This document shows positions 7,873 to 14,457 of a DNA stretch of 31,785 nt, in pieces. A program made the translations under genes and the position numbers. The notes under the pieces were generated by a model. That model did no database searches and was not told the DNA's origin. It was given only the letters and a program-made list of their open reading frames with translations. This DNA is from Bacteroidales bacterium UBA3754 (lineage in GTDB: Bacteria > Bacteroidota > Bacteroidia > Bacteroidales > UBA1715). Within the stretch, counting starts at the first letter, position 1; every line of letters begins with the position of its first letter. The DNA is taken from contig DFGI01000047.1 of the NCBI GenBank assembly GCA_002371705.1, positions 1 to 31,785 of the forward strand. The letters run 5' to 3'.

Positions 7873-9666
7873 CTAATTCTGTTTTTCGTTATCCTCGTTT
7901 ACGTGTGTCCGTCCTTCGTTTGTCAGTACCGAATCCCACAAGTATTTATACGATTCCGAAGCCAAGGAATTTGTTTCGTCAAAGTGATTCGATTCCACGT
8001 CAAAAATTCCACATAATAATTCATACATCAAGTCGTTTGAAACACAGGCATTTGCGTTCTTTTTTAGTGCGTTGAAACGTGTGCTGTGTTTTGCTTTGAA
8101 TTCATCGGAAAGATACACAAAAAGCGGAATTCTCGTCATACCAAAACCATTGAAGTTAGGCGAGCGCAATTTGTCGGGAATGCAGGCGTGGTCGGAGAAA
8201 AACACCATTGCCTGTAAATTCAATTTTTGCATAGCGTAGTCAAAAAATGAATGAAGTACCGAGTCGGTGTAATGAATGGAATTTTCGTAGTTTAGAATCA
8301 AATCAACAACACCTGGCTCGCCCCAAACCGTTTTTTCACGAGGATAGCGGTTTATGAAATTCACGTGGTTTCCTTTTAGATGCAACACCACAAAATTATT
8401 CTTTGTCGGGTCGATTTCATCCATAAATTCCAGCAGCGATTCATCGTATTGGACAGTATTTAACTTTTGAACCGTCCATTTTGCCACTTCCGATGTGTTT
8501 GCCACCAGTGTGATTGGCGTGTCGGCGGCGCCAAGATGCCCTTGGTTGCTGTACCAATGCACGGTGTATCCCATTTTATGCGCTATGTCAACCACCGAAC
8601 ACGATTCATAGAATTCTTTATTGTTATACTGATTTTTCTCGGTTAAGGCGCGTTCAAGTGTTGGAACAGTTTGTACGCCACATGAATACGCATTGTCGAA
8701 GAACACAAAATGCTGTTCATCGTTTCTACATTCCCGAAGCCACGGTGTGGTGTTGTGTTCGCGGTTGGTAAACGCGCTCATATAGTCACGCGAAGCCGAT
8801 TCGCCAATAACCATCAAAATTGTTGACGGAGCGGAATAATCTTCGCCGAGTTTCTTCACGTTGAGGTCTTGCAGACGCGTTTGGGCACATTTCACATATT
8901 TTTCATTGTTTCGGCAATATTCCGCCACAAGATGAAACAACTGCACAATTCCAATCCGAAAGAAAACGCCATTTGGTTTTAGTAATAAATATAAGAAAAC
9001 AGCTACTAAAACTAACGAAATCGAAATATTCCACCATTCAAGCGAAGTATTTTTCTCTGTTATGCAATTTGCGGAAACAAGCGCGAACACCAATACGCAG
9101 AATGCGAGCGCAACGGCAATAGTTTTCCATATTGGGAAGCCTTTCACGTATTCAATGACTTCGTTGTAGTGCGTTTCCTGCAAAATCTGCATTCCGTTCG
9201 CATCAAGACAGACTTTGTAAAGCAAAAAATAACTGATTTGGAATATTGGTGGAAGTATGAGTAAAAGTTCAACGAAAGCTAACATCACCGCTCCGATTAT
9301 TCCGCTCCAGCCAACTACCAACGACGAAATTACGCCTAATATTCCCGTTACAAAAATGGCAAACACTATGTCGTATATATTATTAATTTCAATGGATGAT
9401 TTCTTTTTTGTAAGGAATTCGACCACTGGAAATGCCAACGCCCACAGCGCAAAAATTGTCCAAATTGGCATCATGTTCAAGGCTGTTATATCAGCCTGCA
9501 CAAGCCATAAGGCAATTGATACAGAGAGAGTTGTGTGTAAATAGCGAATGATTTGCTGGCGTTTGGTTTTCCACACCAACCCTTTGCTGCAACAAAAATA
9601 TAGTGCCAAAGAAACGCAATACATTGCAAGCCAGCAGATTAGGTATGGAAACACGTTTACAGACAT
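7873..9666 (-). CDS. phosphoethanolamine-transferase-like membrane protein (EptA/CptA type)
   Basis: A 597-residue protein with several membrane segments in the first 230 residues, then a periplasmic sulfatase-fold catalytic domain. ILMVIGESASRDYMSAF carries the metal ligand E289, AYSCGVQTVPTLERAL the nucleophile T333, and VFFSDHACIP the later metal pair. EptA-type enzymes move phosphoethanolamine from phosphatidylethanolamine to lipid A, core sugars or other glycans; the acceptor is unknown here. The reading frame opens upstream at a TTG (9678), but the ATG at 9666 (MSVNVFPYLI) is preferred and leaves a 4-nt gap after the RluA stop. The next gene, an LtaS-like enzyme of the same fold, follows after 1 nt, so the two probably act on one glycan. 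Confidence 0.83.
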   Translation of the reverse strand: MSVNVFPYLICWLAMYCVSLALYFCCSKGLVWKTKRQQIIRYLHTTLSVSIALWLVQADITALNMMPIWTIFALWALAFPVVEFLTKKKSSIEINNIYDIVFAIFVTGILGVISSLVVGWSGIIGAVMLAFVELLLILPPIFQISYFLLYKVCLDANGMQILQETHYNEVIEYVKGFPIWKTIAVALAFCVLVFALVSANCITEKNTSLEWWNISISLVLVAVFLYLLLKPNGVFFRIGIVQLFHLVAEYCRNNEKYVKCAQTRLQDLNVKKLGEDYSAPSTILMVIGESASRDYMSAFTNREHNTTPWLRECRNDEQHFVFFDNAYSCGVQTVPTLERALTEKNQYNNKEFYESCSVVDIAHKMGYTVHWYSNQGHLGAADTPITLVANTSEVAKWTVQKLNTVQYDESLLEFMDEIDPTKNNFVVLHLKGNHVNFINRYPREKTVWGEPGVVDLILNYENSIHYTDSVLHSFFDYAMQKLNLQAMVFFSDHACIPDKLRSPNFNGFGMTRIPLFVYLSDEFKAKHSTRFNALKKNANACVSNDLMYELLCGIFDVESNHFDETNSLASESYKYLWDSVLTNEGRTHVNEDNEKQN

Positions 9667-9670
9667 AGCT

Positions 9671-10333
9671 TCATTCAAAATATTTCAAAAAACAATTTGG
9701 CACGGGCGATTCAAAAATCAGCTGCTCGTGCGTTACAGGATGAATTATCACCAAACGGTTGTTGTGGAGCATCAGACGTTTTTCGGGAGAAGTTTTCGCT
9801 CCATATTTCTTATCGCCTGCAATTGGCCAGCCGTGTTCCGACAAATGCACGCGAATCTGATTCTTTCGTCCCGTAAGTATCTGAACGTCAAGCATCGCCA
9901 TATTTCTATTCTCGGCAACAACCTTGAAACGGGTAATTGCCAACTTACCGATTTCCGTATTTCGCGTGGAATGGACAAACATTGCCGAATTTTCGGTGAG
10001 ATACGAACGGATTTCCGCTTTTTTCGGATTAGGGACAACCTCTGTCACAGCAACATACCGTCGGTCTAAAATGTAATCATTCCAATTGTCACGCAACAAA
10101 TGTTGGATGCCTTCGTCTTTGGCAAACATCAGTATTCCCGACGTGAATTGGTCAAGTCGGTGGCATACGAACGCATCGCCACGGGGATTTTTCCGCTTTA
10201 CGTACTCCCGAACCAAATGCCACGCATTTTCCTCCTTTGCCGTGGGATGGTTCACCGACAGCAATCCCGACGGCTTTTCAATCACGACAAGCCATTTGTC
10301 TTCGTAAATGATATGCAGTTTCTTACTCGCCAC
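9671..10333 (-). CDS. RluA-family RNA pseudouridine synthase
   Basis: A 220-residue enzyme converting uridine to pseudouridine in rRNA or tRNA. HRLDQFTSGILMF (58-70) contains the catalytic aspartate D61, in the form HRLDQxTSG rather than the common HRLDRxTSG. RRYVAVTEV and TGRKNQIRVHLSEHGWPIAGDKKYG are the other conserved blocks. There is no N-terminal S4 domain. The start is GTG at 10333; the next in-frame ATG lies past the catalytic motif, and the GTG start gives the normal N-terminus (IIYEDKWLVVIEKPSG). It sits 1 nt after the phosphatase gene. The target uridine cannot be predicted. Confidence 0.9.
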   Translation of the reverse strand: MASKKLHIIYEDKWLVVIEKPSGLLSVNHPTAKEENAWHLVREYVKRKNPRGDAFVCHRLDQFTSGILMFAKDEGIQHLLRDNWNDYILDRRYVAVTEVVPNPKKAEIRSYLTENSAMFVHSTRNTEIGKLAITRFKVVAENRNMAMLDVQILTGRKNQIRVHLSEHGWPIAGDKKYGAKTSPEKRLMLHNNRLVIIHPVTHEQLIFESPVPNCFLKYFE

Positions 10334-10334
10334 G

Positions 10335-11603
10335 TTATTGGTTTGCTATGTTACGATAAAACTGTTCCACATCGTTCCATTTGTAATACGGTGCAATGTC
10401 GCTATGAATAGGTAAATCCACCTCTTTTTCGTTCAGCAGGAACTTCACCAAAACCACATCGGATTTCTTCGACTTGTAAAATATGACTTGAAGATTTGCC
10501 CCCATAGGAATTATCTTGAAATCGCACCACACCGTGCTCAGATATTCAAAATCCGTAGTCCTGACATTGCAACCCTCCAGCTGCATCAGGCAGCAAAGCG
10601 GCAACAATCCCGTATCGTGGCCAAAGCGAAGCGTGGCATTCACACCGTTACCGTCCAACGCCTTGTCGGCTTCGTCAAGAAAATTCGTCAACAAATTTTT
10701 GGCGAACAACATTCCCCTGTTCCGTGTCAACGGGCAATTGCCGTAGGCACCATACCACCACGCATTTTGCACCAACCAGCAACCATACAATTCATCGGCG
10801 GTAAACACGTCGTCAAAATCAAAGTCCAAATCATCGATTCCCTGCATTGTGCCATTTACTTCGTGAAGTTTCCGCATAAATTCAACAGCATTGATATGTT
10901 GAGCAACATACACAGAATCAGTAAATAACGACTTCATCATCCGTTCTGGCTGTACATATTTTTCGTGAAAAGCCGAATACGGATTCGACCAAAGCGTATC
11001 GTCCATCACACGGCAGATAGTGTCCCACGAATCGTTACAAATAAAGTACATCAGCCGTTTGCTCGATTCGGCGGTAATGTTCACATTGGGGCGCATTGCC
11101 TTCAGCTGCGAGCAAAAAGCATCCATACTCATAATGCATCGTTGCGAGGTAGAAATGCTCACGTCAATTTGGGCTTTTCCTTGAAAAATTTCAGGATAAT
11201 TTTTCACCATACGCTCAGCAATACCCGCATGTTGCCGCCGTCCTGTCTGCGTCAAATCGCCCGTGCGAAGATACGCATCGTCGTACAAGCGATATGCCCT
11301 GTCGGCAACCGACTTGCCGAAATCCGTCAGCACGCCTGCAGAATCCGCCTTTTTGAACAAATCGTTAAAATATTTGTAATCGTCGGCACTCCAATGATAC
11401 CGTGAGCCGTGACGACCATAATGGCTGATATACACTGGCTTATACCCTTTGGGAGCAGGAGTGTATTTTTCCGTTGGCACTTGATATACCAAATGGTTGT
11501 CGCCCATTTTTCGATGGTCGGCATATAGTTCTTCTTTTACGGATTGGGAAAAGCCGTAAAAGCTTAAAAATAAAATAATTGGGAGTGTAAGTATTTGTTT
11601 CAT
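10335..11603 (-). CDS. secreted histidine acid phosphatase (MINPP/phytase-like)
   Basis: A 422-residue exported enzyme. Residues 1-20 (MKQILTLPIILFLSFYGFSQ) form a signal peptide. YISHYGRHGSRY holds the RHGxR phosphate-binding motif (R64, nucleophile H65, R68), and RFGHDTGLLPL the proton-donor HD pair (H329, D330). The branch resembles multiple inositol-polyphosphate phosphatases of gut Bacteroidota, so inositol phosphates are possible substrates, but other phosphomonoesters cannot be excluded. The ATG follows the restriction endonuclease stop by 2 nt and no -7 box was found just upstream, so it may now depend on transcription from the restriction-modification genes. Confidence 0.85.
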   Translation of the reverse strand: MKQILTLPIILFLSFYGFSQSVKEELYADHRKMGDNHLVYQVPTEKYTPAPKGYKPVYISHYGRHGSRYHWSADDYKYFNDLFKKADSAGVLTDFGKSVADRAYRLYDDAYLRTGDLTQTGRRQHAGIAERMVKNYPEIFQGKAQIDVSISTSQRCIMSMDAFCSQLKAMRPNVNITAESSKRLMYFICNDSWDTICRVMDDTLWSNPYSAFHEKYVQPERMMKSLFTDSVYVAQHINAVEFMRKLHEVNGTMQGIDDLDFDFDDVFTADELYGCWLVQNAWWYGAYGNCPLTRNRGMLFAKNLLTNFLDEADKALDGNGVNATLRFGHDTGLLPLCCLMQLEGCNVRTTDFEYLSTVWCDFKIIPMGANLQVIFYKSKKSDVVLVKFLLNEKEVDLPIHSDIAPYYKWNDVEQFYRNIANQ

Positions 11604-11605
11604 AA

Positions 11606-12208
11606 TTACTTTACTAAATTTCCTTCTACTACATCAATTTTTTTTGATGTTGTAAATTGCATTTGTTTTAGTTCTTTAACTAAATTGTTAATATCATCTG
11701 TATTACAATCAATGATTTCATCTAGTCCGATTATGTCACCACTTAAAATCTTTGTTTTCTGAACTTTTGCTTCAGTTGAATCCATGGTTAACAAATAACA
11801 TTTTGATTTTCTATGTACATATTTTAGTGCAATTGCTTCAAGGTCTGCTTGTTTGTACCGCTCTCGTAAACTTGTTTTTAGAGATAAGCTTACTGGTGTC
11901 GATTGGCAGTATAATAAAGTATCAAAATTTACATTAGGAACAAATGCGACCTTTGCTTGTGTATAAAAAGGAATTATCCCTTCTCGGTACAATAGAGTAT
12001 AAATGATATACTCAAAGATATTTCCGTGAAGTGTCGGTTTATTTGCTTTTTGTAAGGCTTCCCAATATTGTGTTATATAATCTTTAGGAGAGTTATAACT
12101 CACAGAAAGAAATGTCTCGTTAGGTATTAAAGAATCAAACAATACTGTTGAAGCAGATTCTTTTTTAGCGATTTGCTGTTTTAATAATTCTGTCATATGA
12201 TTTGTCAT
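11606..12208 (-). CDS. putative type II restriction endonuclease
   Basis: A 200-residue protein that I do not match to a named enzyme. It is called an endonuclease because it follows and overlaps a cytosine-5 methyltransferase and because FDTLLYCQ (D96), SLSLKTSLRERYKQ (K111) and ADLEA (E124) give D-x14-(S)xK-x12-E. That spacing matches the rearranged PD...(S/A)xK-x12/13-E active site of the EcoRII/NgoMIV/Cfr10I group; the KTSLRERYKQ helix also resembles the EcoRII one. HGNIFEYIIYTLL (61-73, E66) may be the preceding helix. The ATG at 12208 lies 44 nt inside the methyltransferase gene; a second ATG at 12196 is possible. It is very A+T-rich. The recognition site is unknown. Confidence 0.7.
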   Translation of the reverse strand: MTNHMTELLKQQIAKKESASTVLFDSLIPNETFLSVSYNSPKDYITQYWEALQKANKPTLHGNIFEYIIYTLLYREGIIPFYTQAKVAFVPNVNFDTLLYCQSTPVSLSLKTSLRERYKQADLEAIALKYVHRKSKCYLLTMDSTEAKVQKTKILSGDIIGLDEIIDCNTDDINNLVKELKQMQFTTSKKIDVVEGNLVK

Positions 12209-13415
12209 TTAATAGTGTTAATCTTTTTATTATTTGTTCTGCTGTTGCTTGGATTGCGGGCACGGCAACTGAATTACCAAATTGCTTATACGCTGAAGCA
12301 TCTGCAACAGCAATAATAAAATCATCAGGAAATCCTTGTAATCTTGCCCACTCTCTTGGCGTCATCCTTCTCCAACCATCATGATTTACCTCACCTTTTA
12401 TTTTTGTAATAGGAGTAAAGTTTGTTAATCGTTTGTCTATGACTATGTTACGTTCACGTCCCATTCCTCCAACAACAATAGCATTTGCAACACCATTGTC
12501 AGGTATTATTTCATATCCGAATCCATTTCCTTTGCTTTCATGCCTTTTTTTATGGTTGTATAGAGTTTGTTGGTATTGCGTTGATAGATAATACTTTACG
12601 GAAACTTCTTTTTCTTCTCTTACGTCTATAAATCTTTTGGTTGTATCCGTTGGTTTAGGATAAGTAAACTTGTCTATATTTTGATCTTTTCTAAATCCAA
12701 CAATATAAATTCTTTCTCTATGTTGTGGAACGCCAAAATTCATCGCATTTACAATTTCTGGATCAGGCACAAAATAATCCAAATCATTCCGTAACACATT
12801 TAATATTGTTTCAAGAGTTTTCCCTTTATCGTGAATTTTCAACCCCTTTACGTTTTCCAAAAAGAATGCTTTGGGGCGTTTTCGTTTTATTATTTCCGCA
12901 ACATCAAAAAAAAGTGTCCCACGAGTTTCTTCAAAGCCTCTTTTCTTTCCCGCCAATGAAAAAGCCTGACAAGGAAATCCGGCACAAAGAACATCAAAAT
13001 TGTCTGGTATAAATTGTTTTGTTGATTCTTTTGTTATGTCACCAAAAGGTACTTCTCCAAAATTAGCAAGATATGTTTTCTGTGCTTGTGTGTCCCATTC
13101 AGAAGAATACACACATTTCCCGCCTAAATTCTGCATTGCTATGCGAAATCCACCAATTCCTGCAAATAAATCAATAAAAGTAAATTTGGGATTTTCTGGT
13201 GCAGGGAATGGCACGGAAAATAATTCGGGAAAAAGTCCATAAGATACAGAAGGGTCAGCTACTTGAATGTTTTTTGAAGATTTTTTTATCTTCAATATTT
13301 GCATAGCTGTTTTTTCAAAGGGTGTAGCATATTTAGTATTTTCATTTTGGAAAAAATGAGAAACTATTGCTGACTCCTCGTTTAATTCTATTTTGAAATT
13401 TATTGGCTTTTCCAT
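12165..13415 (-). CDS. DNA (cytosine-5-)-methyltransferase of a type II system
   Basis: A 416-residue C5 methyltransferase with all main motifs in order: I FIDLFAGIGGF (80-90, AdoMet binding), IV GFPCQAFS with catalytic C149, VI ENVKGL (187-192), VIII QHRERIYIVGF, IX RRMTPREWARLQGFPDDF and X YKQFGNSVAVPAI. Between VIII and IX lies a target-recognition region of roughly 90 residues. An N-terminal extension of about 75 residues precedes motif I and has no recognised domain. The gene is A+T-rich (hand-counted rows of 33-35% G+C, against about 55% for a row in the adjacent xth). The partner endonuclease overlaps its 3' end by 44 nt. It should protect host DNA by making 5-methylcytosine in the shared site. 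Confidence 0.95.
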   Translation of the reverse strand: MEKPINFKIELNEESAIVSHFFQNENTKYATPFEKTAMQILKIKKSSKNIQVADPSVSYGLFPELFSVPFPAPENPKFTFIDLFAGIGGFRIAMQNLGGKCVYSSEWDTQAQKTYLANFGEVPFGDITKESTKQFIPDNFDVLCAGFPCQAFSLAGKKRGFEETRGTLFFDVAEIIKRKRPKAFFLENVKGLKIHDKGKTLETILNVLRNDLDYFVPDPEIVNAMNFGVPQHRERIYIVGFRKDQNIDKFTYPKPTDTTKRFIDVREEKEVSVKYYLSTQYQQTLYNHKKRHESKGNGFGYEIIPDNGVANAIVVGGMGRERNIVIDKRLTNFTPITKIKGEVNHDGWRRMTPREWARLQGFPDDFIIAVADASAYKQFGNSVAVPAIQATAEQIIKRLTLLNDKSYDRIIKTANR

Positions 13416-13436
13416 TTTTTATGTTTTGAATAATCG

Positions 13437-13444
13437 CAAAACTA
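13437..13444 (-). promoter_or_regulatory. probable -7 box for the restriction-modification genes
   Basis: On the minus strand this reads TAGTTTTG, matching TAnnTTTG, and lies 21 nt before the methyltransferase ATG. No good TTTG is found 19 nt further up; ATTG occurs with a spacer of 23. It overlaps the 5' edge of the gap and the last codons of xth. Confidence 0.4.
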
Positions 13445-13445
13445 A

Positions 13446-14204
13446 TTACAATTCCACACCCACCGGACAATGATCCGAAAAATTCAGTTCTGGTTTTATC
13501 CATGCATTTTTCATTTTCTTTGCTAATTCAGGCGTTACCATGTGATAATCAATACGCCAACCGAGATTTTTCGGTTTGCAGCCACCACGATAGCTCCACC
13601 ACGAATATTGTTCGGGCTGGGTGTTGAATTCGCGGAAACTGTCAACAAAACCGCTCGCCACAAATCTGTCCATCCACTCACGTTCGTTCGGCAAGAAACC
13701 CGACACATCTTCGTGCTTTTCTGGATGATTTATGTCGATTGGTTTATGGCAAATATTGTAATCGCCAGAAACTATGATGTTTGGATGCGTCTTTCGCAAC
13801 TCGTTCGTGTAGTTCAAAACCAGCTCCAAATATTCCTCCTTCTTCTCCTGACGCACGTCGCCCGAAGTTCCCGAAGGAAAATACGAATTTATTAACGTAA
13901 AGTCATCAAAATCAAGACGAAGGAAGCGACCTTCGCTGTCGAAGAAATCGTTACCAATGCCTTTCATCACATTTTTTGGCTTCAATTTGGTGAACGTCGC
14001 CACACCGCTGTAGCCCTTGCGTTCAGCCGCAAACCAATAAATGTCGTAGCCATACATCCGTAGCATATCCACATCGACCTGTTCCTGCATGGCCTTTGTT
14101 TCCTGAATATGAATCACATCGGGCATCTCGGTCTCGAGCCACTCCATAAACCCCTTTGAAATTGCGGCACGAATGCCATTCACGTTATACGAAATCAGTT
14201 TCAT
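13446..14204 (-). CDS. xth: exodeoxyribonuclease III
   Basis: A 252-residue exonuclease III/AP endonuclease of base-excision repair. MKLISYNVNGIRAAISKGF opens the protein in the family form, IHIQETKAM carries the metal ligand E35, VSGDYNICHKPIDI the DxN pair, WRIDYHMV the conserved aspartate region and LNFSDHCPVGVEL the terminal catalytic histidine. Length and motif order are normal. The methyltransferase starts 30 nt downstream on the same strand, so read-through from xth into the restriction-modification genes is possible. Confidence 0.95.
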   Translation of the reverse strand: MKLISYNVNGIRAAISKGFMEWLETEMPDVIHIQETKAMQEQVDVDMLRMYGYDIYWFAAERKGYSGVATFTKLKPKNVMKGIGNDFFDSEGRFLRLDFDDFTLINSYFPSGTSGDVRQEKKEEYLELVLNYTNELRKTHPNIIVSGDYNICHKPIDINHPEKHEDVSGFLPNEREWMDRFVASGFVDSFREFNTQPEQYSWWSYRGGCKPKNLGWRIDYHMVTPELAKKMKNAWIKPELNFSDHCPVGVEL

Positions 14205-14225
14205 TTTGATGAATTTGTATTTCTA

Positions 14226-14259
14226 CAAAATTAAAAGAAACACGGCAACTCCGAGCAAC
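14226..14259 (-). promoter_or_regulatory. probable promoter of xth
   Basis: The minus strand reads TAATTTTG at 14233-14226 (TAnnTTTG) with GTTG at 14259-14256 as a weak -33 element and a 22-nt spacer, longer than the usual 19. Transcription would start about 15 nt before the xth ATG. Confidence 0.4.
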
Positions 14260-14298
14260 AAGAAGAGTTTTTTCTTAACACTTTGTAAAAAAATGTAC

Positions 14299-14308
14299 AA
14301 TGCACAAT
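14299..14308. repeat. AATGCACAAT repeat remnant
   Basis: This decamer differs by one base from AATGCTCAAT in the tandem array at 19449-19472 on the other side of the adhesin gene. It lies in the 253-base gap between the divergent xth and adhesin genes, which otherwise holds only promoter elements and an inverted repeat. Confidence 0.35.
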
Positions 14309-14338
14309 TATGAGTTGTTGGATAGCCGCCCTCGAAAA

Positions 14339-14356
14339 GGTCTAACACTGTTGACC
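14339..14356. promoter_or_regulatory. inverted repeat, possible operator
   Basis: GGTCTAACACTGTTGACC is a near-perfect palindrome: GGTC(T)AACA pairs with TGTTGACC, with one unpaired base in the left arm and a single central base. It lies about 100 nt before the adhesin ATG and upstream of its -7 box. There is too little loop for a good hairpin, which favours a protein-binding site; this is inference only. Confidence 0.35.
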
Positions 14357-14444
14357 GAGTACAAAAACATCTTTTTTATTCAATCTTTTTGGAAAAATAC
14401 TATATTTACTCACTGATTTTCAAAAATTTGATTTTTATAACGGT

Positions 14445-14452
14445 TAAATTTG
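14445..14452 (+). promoter_or_regulatory. -7 box very close to the adhesin start
   Basis: TAAATTTG matches TAnnTTTG and ends 5 nt before the ATG at 14458. A TTTG at 14427-14430 is only 14 nt upstream, shorter than the normal spacer. If the box is used, the mRNA would have almost no leader. Confidence 0.4.
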
Positions 14453-14457
14453 CGCAT

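Noticed and set aside
9667..9678. TTG start (9678) for the EptA-like gene, overlapping RluA by 8 nt
   Set aside because: An ATG four codons later (9666) gives the same membrane start and a normal 4-nt gap.
10488..11405. Two 146-codon plus-strand frames opposite the histidine phosphatase
   Set aside because: Both are complementary to the phosphatase coding frame, with basic, low-complexity translations typical of shadow frames.
12725..13012. 95-codon plus-strand frame in the methyltransferase, considered as a C-protein or Vsr gene
   Set aside because: It contains no helix-turn-helix or Vsr motif and is a mirror of the methyltransferase catalytic domain.
14205..14457. tRNA or small RNA gene in the largest intergenic gap
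   Set aside because: No cloverleaf, T-loop sequence or terminator hairpin was found; only promoter boxes, one palindrome and a repeat decamer.
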